Source: Pleomorphomonas sp. JP5
GTDB taxonomy: Bacteria; Pseudomonadota; Alphaproteobacteria; Rhizobiales; Pleomorphomonadaceae
Direction of reading: 5' to 3'
Assembly: GCF_023721815.1 (NCBI RefSeq)
Contig: NZ_JAMDLI010000006.1
Location: 248,001-312,000, forward strand
DNA: 64,000 nt
Shown here one piece after another: positions 44,771-52,908 of this stretch. Below the pieces are notes generated by a model, which was given only the letters and a program-made list of their open reading frames with translations, was not told where the DNA came from and searched no databases. A program made the translations under genes and the position numbers. Every line of letters starts with the position of its first letter. The first letter of the stretch is position 1.

Positions 44771-45169
44771 TCAGCCGATCCTGAGCCAGTGGCGCAAGAG
44801 CGACACGGCCTGATCGGAGAACCAGGCCAGCGTAGCGCCGACACTGACGCCACCGATGGCCAGTACGCCGACAATGCGCAGGCCGGTGGTCTTCATGTCG
44901 CGCCATTCGCCGACGGCCGGCAGCACGGTGTCGCTTTGCGTCCGCGCCATGTCCTCGACCGCCCGCCGGCTCAGCGTCAGTTCGGCCTTCAGCTCCGACA
45001 GCTCGCGCGCCTGTTCGTCGAGACGGCGATGCATGGCGGCGCGATTGTCGCGAGCGGCGATCTTCTCGTCACCGAAGTCGCGCAACAGATGCTGGACGCT
45101 GGCGCTGACCTCGCCCAGGCGAACCAGCACCTCGTTGGCGGGATCGGCCTCGGAAAAGAGCGGCTTCAC
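44771..45169 (-). CDS. DUF1515-like phage membrane protein
   Basis: A 132-residue protein. The first 85 residues are predicted helical and coiled ('MHRRLDEQARELSELKAELT'), followed by one membrane helix (about 98-115). The layout resembles DUF1515 proteins of rhizobial phages, recalled by pattern rather than by search. A role in lysis or as a second holin-type factor is possible from its position. Confidence 0.55.
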   Translation of the reverse strand: MKPLFSEADPANEVLVRLGEVSASVQHLLRDFGDEKIAARDNRAAMHRRLDEQARELSELKAELTLSRRAVEDMARTQSDTVLPAVGEWRDMKTTGLRIVGVLAIGGVSVGATLAWFSDQAVSLLRHWLRIG

Positions 45170-45181
45170 CCTGCCCCCCGC

Positions 45182-45715
45182 CTATGCCGCCGGCCAACCG
45201 GACGAAGGATCGATGGCATCGAGCGCGGCGGCATCCACGGCCGCCAGCGCCGCATCCTTCAGGTCGCGCCTGTGCTGGACGACGGCCGCATAGTATTCAC
45301 CGACCGACGCGGCAAGCGTCAACCCGGCGGCCGGCGTGGCGAGCGGGATGCGGATGTTCTCGATGGTGATCCAGCCGCGTGAGTAGCTGTCCGGCCAGGA
45401 GACAGCGCCGGCCGAGGCGGCCGTCGCAGTCGCAGCCATGGCGGTAAGGTCGGACCGGCTCCCGTCGTCAAGGGCGATGTGCAGGCCGCCGGAGACTGGT
45501 GCGCCGGACGCGAGCAGAGCGTCAGCCGCCGAGGAGATCGCGGCGAGCTTGACGGCGCGAAGGTCTTCAAGGGACGCCGGCCGGTCGGTCCATGCAGTCC
45601 CGTCCCAAATCTTGTCGGCGCGCTCGGGCGGGATGGGGACCGCCGTGCAGCCACCGGGGGCGACATCATGTTGCCCGGCGTAAACTCCATCAGCGGTGGC
45701 GTAGAACTCCATCAT
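45182..45715 (-). CDS. DUF4376-type phage tail protein
   Basis: A 177-residue protein. The C-terminal 110 residues follow the DUF4376 pattern: helix, then 'GWITIENIRIPLATPAAG', then helix. The N-terminus begins 'MMEFYATADGVYAG', like tail-fibre assembly or attached proteins. The start overlaps the upstream stop codon as ATGA, so it is translated together with the tail genes. Confidence 0.75.
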   Translation of the reverse strand: MMEFYATADGVYAGQHDVAPGGCTAVPIPPERADKIWDGTAWTDRPASLEDLRAVKLAAISSAADALLASGAPVSGGLHIALDDGSRSDLTAMAATATAASAGAVSWPDSYSRGWITIENIRIPLATPAAGLTLAASVGEYYAAVVQHRRDLKDAALAAVDAAALDAIDPSSGWPAA

Positions 45716-46170
45716 GCGAAAGCCCTCAGAACGATACGCCAACTTGCAGGAGTTATTGACGACTTGGAGCCACCCGCCAGATTGAGCAGCGGAATAGAGG
45801 CCCCAATTACGCCAACGATAGTCGACGATCTCGCTGCAAGACCAAGGCCTTGATAACTTCCGTCGTAGAAGTATGACGGGTTGTACTGAACCATGTCGCC
45901 GACAGCGTAATTGAGCTCCGCTGTCTTGCAGCGCAGCCAGACCTGCACGAGCTTGGGGGCTACCCCCAACCCGTGCGCGACTGAAAATGCGCCTGCCGCG
46001 ACAATGGAAATCTCCGGAAGCCAACCACTGTCCTTGGTAAACACTAGCCCGGTCAACTGATCACCCGGCACAGCAGGGAGCTTGCCTGCCTCATCGAGCG
46101 CAACAAGGTTGTCAGCGGAGAGCCCGACGACACGGCGGGCGAGCGCGGCGAGGTTGGCAGGGAGTGTCAT
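45712..46170 (-). CDS. Small tail-associated protein
   Basis: A 152-residue protein with 'FSVAHGLGVAPKLVQVWLRCKTAELNYAVGD' around residues 62-92, a beta motif ('AHGLGxxPxxV') seen in receptor-binding tips of phage tail fibres. It starts on the stop codon of the fibre gene (ATGA) and is probably a fibre tip or chaperone subunit (inference). Confidence 0.65.
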   Translation of the reverse strand: MTLPANLAALARRVVGLSADNLVALDEAGKLPAVPGDQLTGLVFTKDSGWLPEISIVAAGAFSVAHGLGVAPKLVQVWLRCKTAELNYAVGDMVQYNPSYFYDGSYQGLGLAARSSTIVGVIGASIPLLNLAGGSKSSITPASWRIVLRAFA

Positions 46171-47675
46171 TGCGCGATCTCCTCGGCGACTATCGTGCTA
46201 CGAAATGGTCCGCCGGCCGATGTAGTACCAGCCGCATTGGCAAATCCTCCGGTCGCTTGCATCCCAGCTCGTACGATAAGTGTCTGTGCGCTTACTGACC
46301 CAGCAGGGAACTCGTATTCTCCAACGAGCATGCCGCCGAAGTTGCCGTCGATATAGATCGACGTCGCTACCACTGCGGATGCTGCACCATTGAGAAAGAG
46401 GGCGGCGCAATGGGCACTGGTTGAGGTATGGTTTGTTGGCACCGCGTATCTGACGCGGATATTGCTGGTAGCTCTCTTTGGTGTGATAGAGAGAGCTAGG
46501 ATCTGCGTGCCCTCGTTAATTTGAGGCATCGATGCATCCGCAGGAATGACCGCCAAGGCTATTTTTTGAGTCGTGTTTACTGCCGACAGCGACTGGAGGA
46601 TCGGCGTCACCAAAGCCACATCCGACGGCGTCATAAACGTAGTATCATCAATCCCTGCCACGGCTTGAGCTACAGTCGCTTTCGCCGCTGTAGCGCCTGC
46701 CGCAAGTCCTAGATTCGCCCGCGCAACAGCCTTGTCCCCTAGGTCGGCGAGGTTGGCGGCTGGAAGCATTGCGCTCGCCACCTCAAACGAGGAAATCGCC
46801 ACGCCCGAGATGCGGTCGCCGGCTTCCGCCGCCGTCGCCAGCATCAGCGTCTCCCCGGCGATGACGTAGTCGACGCCGCCTGTCAGCCAGGCGCCGTTCT
46901 GCGACACGATGCAGGCGTTGGGCGTCGGCGACATGCCGAGGTCGAACGCGCTCTGTCCCTCGGCCGCCGTGAAGCCGAAGGGCGTCATTGCCTTGTCGAG
47001 CCCCAGGTTCTCCAGCGCCCGCGCCTTCTCGCCGTCGGTCAACTGCTGCTCGACGGCGTAGGACACGACGCCGTCCACCGAGGCAGCCGCCGTCTCCGCC
47101 CGGTTTGCCGCAGCCACCGCGGCTTCGGCCTTCTCGCCGGCCGTCGCGGCGGCCCGCACTGCTGTGCCCTCGGAGGCGACCGCCACATCCCGGGCGGCCT
47201 CTATGTCGGCGGCCGACGGCCCGCCGGTGGCGCCGCCGACACCGTCGGAGACAAACACCGCCCCGGCCGCCACCAGATCGGCGGAAGCGCGCAGTTTGAA
47301 GGCGCGCGCCACCTCCTCTGCCAGTTGCAGGTCGCGCTGTACGCCCTCGTCCAGCGCCCGCTCGATGGTCTCGGCGAAATAGGCGCCCTGGTTTTCGAGG
47401 TCGGTGCCTTGGGTGAACGGCACGTTGAGCACCAGCGTCACCTGGCGGCCGGCGGGATGGGCGAGCGCCGTTTCCACCGCCCCGCCGCCATCGTCGCCGA
47501 CACCGGACACGACATAGTCGGTGCCAAGCGCCAGCGTGGCGTCCGCGCCGGTCTCGTCGGTCAGGATGACGCGGATATGCGCCTCGTCATAGATCTTGAA
47601 GGCATAGGGAAAGCGGGTGGTTGCGCCGTTGCAGGCATAGGGGCCCGAGCGGTTGGCTTCGCTCGCAATGGTCAT
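46167..47675 (-). CDS. Phage tail fibre with T7-type N-terminal domain
   Basis: A 502-residue protein. The first 130 residues match the virion-binding domain of T7-like fibres ('GPYACNGATTRFPYAFKI', 'VTLVLNVPFTQGTDLENQGAYFAETIERALD'), which binds the tail. An Ala-rich coiled coil (about 165-210) and repeats 'LENLGLDKA'/'RANLGLAAG' follow, then a C-terminal beta region that probably contacts the host. The ATG at 47675 has AAGG upstream. DNA composition becomes less GC-rich toward the 3' end. Confidence 0.85.
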   Translation of the reverse strand: MTIASEANRSGPYACNGATTRFPYAFKIYDEAHIRVILTDETGADATLALGTDYVVSGVGDDGGGAVETALAHPAGRQVTLVLNVPFTQGTDLENQGAYFAETIERALDEGVQRDLQLAEEVARAFKLRASADLVAAGAVFVSDGVGGATGGPSAADIEAARDVAVASEGTAVRAAATAGEKAEAAVAAANRAETAAASVDGVVSYAVEQQLTDGEKARALENLGLDKAMTPFGFTAAEGQSAFDLGMSPTPNACIVSQNGAWLTGGVDYVIAGETLMLATAAEAGDRISGVAISSFEVASAMLPAANLADLGDKAVARANLGLAAGATAAKATVAQAVAGIDDTTFMTPSDVALVTPILQSLSAVNTTQKIALAVIPADASMPQINEGTQILALSITPKRATSNIRVRYAVPTNHTSTSAHCAALFLNGAASAVVATSIYIDGNFGGMLVGEYEFPAGSVSAQTLIVRAGMQATGGFANAAGTTSAGGPFRSTIVAEEIAQ

Positions 47676-47917
47676 GGGCGAACCTTCTGAGGAGCACCGA
47701 CACGGCAACGGCTTGCGCCTTCGTCCGTGACGGTGCGACACGGGGAATCGACGTGTGAGACCCTAGAGCCGCCGGGTTTGTTTCATCGCGCGTTGGTTTG
47801 CCAACCAGCCGACATCCGTTCAATTCCTCTTGGATTGCCACCTCAGGCAGCACAAACTGCCGGCCACGACTCGCCAACCCACCGAAAGACGCGACAACGC
47901 CTCGGGAGCTTCAGAAG

Positions 47918-48187
47918 ATGACCTTGTTTTTCATGATGCTTGTGATGAAGCTCCTTGACGTCGCGGCGATCGCATCGCTGATCGTCGGCCTGTTCAAGGT
48001 CCGGAACGCCGTCGGCTACCCCGTGGCGATCGGCCTCGCCATCCTCGCGCATGTCGTCATGCGCAGCATGCAGATCCTCGGCTTCAGGTGGGACGCGATG
48101 GAGTTCATCAGCATCGCCGCCGGCGTGATCGCCGCATGCCTCGCCTTCTTCATCGGCAAGGCTATCCGCAGGGATATAAAGAACTAG
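47918..48187 (+). CDS. Small membrane protein on the opposite strand within the phage module
   Basis: An 89-residue protein with three hydrophobic segments and basic C-terminus (RRDIKN). GGGAG precedes the ATG. Being antisense to the late genes and monocistronic, it looks like an added 'moron' gene rather than a structural one. No family is recognised. Confidence 0.6.
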   Translation: MTLFFMMLVMKLLDVAAIASLIVGLFKVRNAVGYPVAIGLAILAHVVMRSMQILGFRWDAMEFISIAAGVIAACLAFFIGKAIRRDIKN

Positions 48188-48255
48188 CCTTCGCCGATCA
48201 GGTTGAATCGACCCGATCGACGGCCCCAGATGTCACGCCATAGGCCTGCGCGCTG

Positions 48256-48798
48256 TCACTTGCCTAGCGCCTTCTCCTTGGCGATAGCCAGAATGTCCTC
48301 GGCGATGGGCCGGGCATGCGCGTCGATCCAGTCCTGCGTCAGGCTCGAATGCGTCTTGTTTGCGTTCCGAGCGATCACCTCGTCGAAATACTGCTGCTTT
48401 TTCTCCTCGGTCTTTTGATCATAGTGCTGCGTCTTCTTGAGGTCGGTCTCCCCACGGATATACTCCGTCAGGATCTGCGCCTTGAACATATTCGCCTGGG
48501 CAAGCGGCGCAAGACCTGCGCGGTGGGCCTCGGCACCGAGCAGCACATAGGAAAATGCAAACAACTTCTTGTATTTGAGCGAGCCATCTTTTCCCGCGAG
48601 AACCTCATCGCGAAGACCTTCTATGCTTTCGACGACCATGTTTTCGGCGGTCTTGACGATAACGGCCTTTTCCAACTCGTCGAACTTGCTCAGATCGACC
48701 AACCCATCCGCTGTCATGGCAACGCTGCCGGCCTCGGCCTGAAAACCGCCAAGCAACACGGCGAGCGCCATCAGCACCCCCTGAACGAACTTACGCAC
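48256..48798 (-). CDS. Exported hypothetical protein within the phage module
   Basis: A 180-residue protein with a signal peptide (1-23, cleavage after Ala-Glu-Ala). The mature part is highly charged and mainly helical, with no Cys and no known motif. It lies between the tail fibre and two other exported small proteins, on the same strand as the late genes. Confidence 0.6.
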   Translation of the reverse strand: MRKFVQGVLMALAVLLGGFQAEAGSVAMTADGLVDLSKFDELEKAVIVKTAENMVVESIEGLRDEVLAGKDGSLKYKKLFAFSYVLLGAEAHRAGLAPLAQANMFKAQILTEYIRGETDLKKTQHYDQKTEEKKQQYFDEVIARNANKTHSSLTQDWIDAHARPIAEDILAIAKEKALGK

Positions 48799-48873
48799 CG
48801 CAAACTCCTCCCTCGTCCATTCCGGCAGAACCCCTCGATGGTCCCGGCCATATATCGCGTAAAACCAAACCAG

Positions 48874-48920
48874 AGCATTCTCGAGCGAAGTGGATACCGG
48901 TTCGCGCGAAGAAAATGCCT
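48874..48920 (+). repeat. Degenerate dispersed palindromic element (family A)
   Basis: AGAGCATTCTCGAGCGAAGTGGATACCGGTTCGCGCG keeps the GTGGATACCGGTT core of the copy at 30896 but the arms have diverged. Confidence 0.4.
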
Positions 48921-48965
48921 CAACTCAAAAAGATCGTGCCCGAGCGCCGCATCCGGGCACGGCTT

Positions 48966-49313
48966 CTACCCGGCGGACTCGAGCGCCCGCCGATCCGCCA
49001 CTTCCATGTCGACCTGCGCCTTCCAGGCAAGAAGCTGCTTGCGGTTGAAGACGTTCGTCACGCTATCGGCATAGGCCCAGTAGTCGGTTCCCCAGATATC
49101 CCCAACCGGATCGAGGTCAGGGTCGACCGTTCCGTCGTCGGCACCGAACATCTGGTTGGACGAAAGCGCCCCCAGCACCGTTTCGTGCCGCCATGCCGCC
49201 TGCCAGAGCCCCGAAGAGGCTCCAAGCTCCGCCGATTGCGCCGATGCGGCCGATGGCAAGACACAGGCGGCGACAGCCACCCACCAAACACGCGGGAAGA
49301 GATTCACAAACAT
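48966..49313 (-). CDS. Exported copy of a virion-protein N-terminal module (copy A)
   Basis: A 115-residue protein: signal peptide (1-26, cleavage near Ala-Ser-Ala) and an 81-residue domain. That domain aligns without gaps to residues about 35-114 of the large virion protein encoded at 49852-52908; by hand I count 34 identities in 80, including 'DPDL', 'GT', 'NR' and 'AQ-DME'. It stops exactly at the 'AG' that ends the module in the virion protein. So a virion-protein domain has been given an export signal and now stands alone. A role in blocking or modifying phage DNA entry in the periplasm is possible (inference). Confidence 0.7.
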   Translation of the reverse strand: MFVNLFPRVWWVAVAACVLPSAASAQSAELGASSGLWQAAWRHETVLGALSSNQMFGADDGTVDPDLDPVGDIWGTDYWAYADSVTNVFNRKQLLAWKAQVDMEVADRRALESAG

Positions 49314-49411
49314 GGCACAACCATAGCGACCGCCACACGGTTCGTCACCGCGTGTTTATGCGGTCGGGGCGTTTTCCCTATGGGTAGTGCGTGGGGGCTG
49401 CCGGCACCTTC

Positions 49412-49759
49412 TCATCCGTCGGAACCGAGCGTCCGCCGGTCACGCAACTCCCTGTCGAGCTGGGATGTCCAGGCATCATAGGCCGGCCTGTTCCGCAGGC
49501 GCCCGAGCTCCGCCGGATAATCCCGATAGTCGGTGCCCTCCGACGCCCGCCAGGCATCGAAGGCCGGATCGAGCGTATCGAGATCGGCATGCCGCATCCC
49601 GTTGGCTTGCCACGACCCGACAACCGTCTCCAACCGCCACGCCGCCTGCCAGATCTCGGAAAGGCCCAGCCGCCCGTCTGGTTGAGCCATGGCCGATGAC
49701 GGCAGAAGAAGGGAGAGGAAGACGATCAGAGCAGACAAACACGCATCGGGCTGCTCCAT
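49412..49759 (-). CDS. Exported copy of a virion-protein N-terminal module (copy B)
   Basis: A 115-residue protein of the same length as copy A when started at the ATG at 49759 (an in-frame TTG at 49771 also exists). Signal peptide cleavage lies near Ala-Met-Ala. The mature domain aligns to copy A without gaps, about 36 identities in 81 by hand, with 'WQAAWR', 'DP', 'GTDY' and 'DRR-L' shared. The upstream sequences of A and B also share short blocks ('TATGGTTG', 'GTTTTCC'), indicating tandem duplication including the leader. Function unknown. Confidence 0.68.
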   Translation of the reverse strand: MEQPDACLSALIVFLSLLLPSSAMAQPDGRLGLSEIWQAAWRLETVVGSWQANGMRHADLDTLDPAFDAWRASEGTDYRDYPAELGRLRNRPAYDAWTSQLDRELRDRRTLGSDG

Positions 49760-49851
49760 TGGTGTGAGCAACCATAGAGCAGCCCGCTCAAACGGTCATC
49801 AGGTTTGCAGGCCACGCTCACCCAGTGAGATAACACATCTCGGCAGTTTTC

Positions 49852-52800
49852 CTATTTGACGGCTTCCTTTGCAGCGGGAACGACATGCCTGTCGATTATC
49901 CAGCGAATCCAAGGCAATGAGGCATATGGAGCGAGCCGCCGCATTGCATCAATGTCTCCGGGGGTGAGATCACTCCGAGCAGCGGCGCCGGCCAGTTCGG
50001 CAAGGTCAACCACCAGCCCACCCGACGGACCAAAGAGACCATCTGCCACAGATCGAACTGTTCCCGCAGGTGCCGACCGACCCTGTCTTCCATTGGAAGA
50101 CAGCGCCTGCAGTCCGGCATAGATTCCAGGCACTCCAACCTTTTCGGCAACAGCATTAACTTGGAACAACAGCGGTATCAGATTGCCGCGCTCAACACCT
50201 TGGACGAGCAAACGCTCCGGATGGGCAAAGAACTCTTCCTCCTGTCCACTTTCCAACGCCTCAAGGTAAGAGCTGAGCGCCCCTATGGCCGTCGTACAAA
50301 TCATTCCGGATACGACCGCCGCCTGATCCTCTTGCATAGCCCGAAGAAAAACACGCTGATGCGCCGAGAGGGCACCGGCTCGAAACTGCAAAAGGGCCTT
50401 GCCAAGCGGCGTTCGAGCAAACAGCGGCAAATCACCGACTCCTTCGGTGGAAAAGAGACTGTCCACATCCTTTGCAATGGCAGCATGATAGGCTTCACGA
50501 GCAAGATCGTCGCCCCAATCCTCCGTGTTTGCCGCTCGAATCTCACGGATTAGTTCGCCATGTGCCTTGAACTGACCATCAATGCGTTGTGCAGTGGACT
50601 GGTCAATGCCGAGATAATGCATGTAGGCACGCTCCCTCTTGGAAAGCCCGGCCCAATCAGCTGCGTTCTCTAGAATGCGGTTCTGCGTGATAACGCTGGC
50701 AAACGACTTCTCAAAGTCGCTCCAAATTGGCATCAGGGTCGCTCGGGAGAAAGCCCGCGCCGAGTTTTCCACGAACAGCCGAAGCGGTGAGTAGCTGGCA
50801 TTGGGGTTGGTCAGCTCTGCATAAGCGGCGAGTGTGGAGTGCTTGACGCGACTTACGGCAACGCCGGCCAGCCGAGCCTCACGAGCCGCCAGGCGGAATC
50901 CTTTGAGGTTGGTCATGAGGGGAAGAACGCCGTCCCCCATCCAGCGCGCGATCCCATGCATCATGACCGGCAGAACCACGCCCTTCAGGCTCGTCAGCAT
51001 TGCGCCGCCCATGGTTCGCATGTAATTGAAAAGCATAGCGGCTTTTACTACCTTGGCCCAACCAGAAACGTTTTGGCCAGGAAGATACTTGCCACGCAAC
51101 ATATCTCGCACGGCTTCCAGGTCGCGGATATCCGAACGCTCGCGGGCATTTAGCGCGGCCAGTTTGGCTTCATCCGCAACACCTTTCCGCAGTTTCTCAT
51201 AATCGGCTCGAATGAGGCCGGTCAGCGAACCGAGATTCGGATTTCCATCCCCGCCCAGACGGAGAGAGACGTTCGACAGTTCGATGTTAGCGCCCAGAAC
51301 ATTGGTATAGCGTCGGCCAATCTGCTCTATGTCGTCCACCAGGAAGGGTGCGGCCTTTGCGTCGTCAAGAACGAAGGTGCGCCCCTTCAGCGGCCCCTGC
51401 GAGCTGGCGACGATCCGAAACGGCCCTTCGCCTTGAGTGTCAATCGTGCGTCCCGTGATCTTGTTGTAGATGTTGTCGACTACCCCCTCGATGTAGGCGT
51501 TGAGTTCGTGTGTGGAGAGCGCTGAGAGAGCATTGGGCTGGCGCTGAAGCTCGCCGACGGCCCATTCTCTCACAACCTGCTTGAACTCGCCCGACCTCGC
51601 TTCTATCTCGGGAGCATTGTAAGCGTGGCTAAAGAAGCTGCCGGCCTTGTCCAGCTCCACATCCTCGGCCAGCAAATGGGCATCAATCGCCTTCTGGATT
51701 GGTGGTTCGATCACCTTGCTTCGCCAAGTTTGGGCGGTTTTTGCAACGGATGCACTGCCACCAGCATCCTGATAGCCATTGTAAATGGCTCGCCCGACGC
51801 GGATCCGGTACTCGTCCCATGTCAGCTTCTCTCCGGCCTTCCTTGCAGCAATCCAGTCGACACGGGTTGCCTCCATCGCGTCAGCGTAGGTGCCCTTATG
51901 GCCCTTGAGAACCGTTTCCACCGCGCGAGCCGAAGCGTGCCCTTCATAGTAACCCTTGAGATAGACCGGGTTCTCAACAAGATTGAACAAAATGTTTCGC
52001 GCTGCCACCGACGGCGATGTAAGGCCCCGGAGGGTCGGAGAGAGTTGGGCCGTCGAATTTGCCGCTGCCTCAGGCACGCGGCCATAGATAGTCAGGTCGT
52101 CAAGTGAAAGCGCATTTGTGTCCACCTTTGCCGCACCATCAGCCAAGTAAGGCGAGGGGGATGCTGCTCCGGCTCTTTTGGATTCGTCGACTAAACCTTT
52201 CATCTCTGCTTCCGCCGCATCGGACAGAACTGGCCCTGGTGCGTAAACGTCTCTCTCCAATCCTTGCGCTGCGCGAGTCCATTCGGCATTACTAAGAAAC
52301 TTGGCCCCGCCCGCGCCAAGCATGGCACCAAGGATCAAGCCACCACCAACAGCGATAGCGCTCTGCGGGACCGAACGCGTCTCCTGTGTAGAGTGCAGCC
52401 CGATTTCCTGGACAAGAGCGGCCCCAGCGCCCGCCCCCCCCATGGACAGCGCCGACGCCCCGACCCTGTAGCCGAAACGACCAACCTGCATCAGTCGTCC
52501 AGCGGGAATGATGCTTGGAAGATCAACCGCTCCTACAGCGATCTCTGCGAAAGTCCCCATGAGTCCGGCATCTCTTAGAGTCCTGACATCTCTCTGCTCC
52601 ATGTCGATCTGAGCTTCCAGTGCTTTCAGGCTTGCCCGATTCTGAACGTGAAGTGCGCGATCCGTAAATGGCTCATACCAAGTGCCCTGCCACTCGGTCA
52701 CAGGATTGAGATCAGGATCAATCGAACCGTCATTAACACCTCGCAGTTGGTTCGACATATAGGAACCGACCATGTTCCCTTGCCGAACAGCCGCACCCAT

Positions 52801-52908
52801 TGTGTTCAAAACGCCTGGAAATGGGGCCGCGAGGTCAGCCGGCGGCTCCAAGATGGGAACCACTGTTCCGATCCCTTCGGACTGTTCGTCGAGCTTGACC
52901 CAAGGCAT
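49852..52908 (-). CDS. Large phage internal-virion-type protein
   Basis: A 1018-residue protein. The N-terminal module (about 35-114) is shared with two exported proteins nearby. Next comes a hydrophobic Gly/Ala-rich segment (about 150-205), then a long mostly helical body, and a C-terminal part ('LFARTPLGKALLQFRAGALSAHQ', 'LFGPSGGLVVDLAELAG') resembling the ends of T7 gp16-like core proteins that form the DNA-ejection channel. The start overlaps the stop of the preceding gene (ATGA). Exact equivalence to T7 gp15 or gp16 is not certain. Confidence 0.75.
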   Translation of the reverse strand: MPWVKLDEQSEGIGTVVPILEPPADLAAPFPGVLNTMGAAVRQGNMVGSYMSNQLRGVNDGSIDPDLNPVTEWQGTWYEPFTDRALHVQNRASLKALEAQIDMEQRDVRTLRDAGLMGTFAEIAVGAVDLPSIIPAGRLMQVGRFGYRVGASALSMGGAGAGAALVQEIGLHSTQETRSVPQSAIAVGGGLILGAMLGAGGAKFLSNAEWTRAAQGLERDVYAPGPVLSDAAEAEMKGLVDESKRAGAASPSPYLADGAAKVDTNALSLDDLTIYGRVPEAAANSTAQLSPTLRGLTSPSVAARNILFNLVENPVYLKGYYEGHASARAVETVLKGHKGTYADAMEATRVDWIAARKAGEKLTWDEYRIRVGRAIYNGYQDAGGSASVAKTAQTWRSKVIEPPIQKAIDAHLLAEDVELDKAGSFFSHAYNAPEIEARSGEFKQVVREWAVGELQRQPNALSALSTHELNAYIEGVVDNIYNKITGRTIDTQGEGPFRIVASSQGPLKGRTFVLDDAKAAPFLVDDIEQIGRRYTNVLGANIELSNVSLRLGGDGNPNLGSLTGLIRADYEKLRKGVADEAKLAALNARERSDIRDLEAVRDMLRGKYLPGQNVSGWAKVVKAAMLFNYMRTMGGAMLTSLKGVVLPVMMHGIARWMGDGVLPLMTNLKGFRLAAREARLAGVAVSRVKHSTLAAYAELTNPNASYSPLRLFVENSARAFSRATLMPIWSDFEKSFASVITQNRILENAADWAGLSKRERAYMHYLGIDQSTAQRIDGQFKAHGELIREIRAANTEDWGDDLAREAYHAAIAKDVDSLFSTEGVGDLPLFARTPLGKALLQFRAGALSAHQRVFLRAMQEDQAAVVSGMICTTAIGALSSYLEALESGQEEEFFAHPERLLVQGVERGNLIPLLFQVNAVAEKVGVPGIYAGLQALSSNGRQGRSAPAGTVRSVADGLFGPSGGLVVDLAELAGAAARSDLTPGDIDAMRRLAPYASLPWIRWIIDRHVVPAAKEAVK

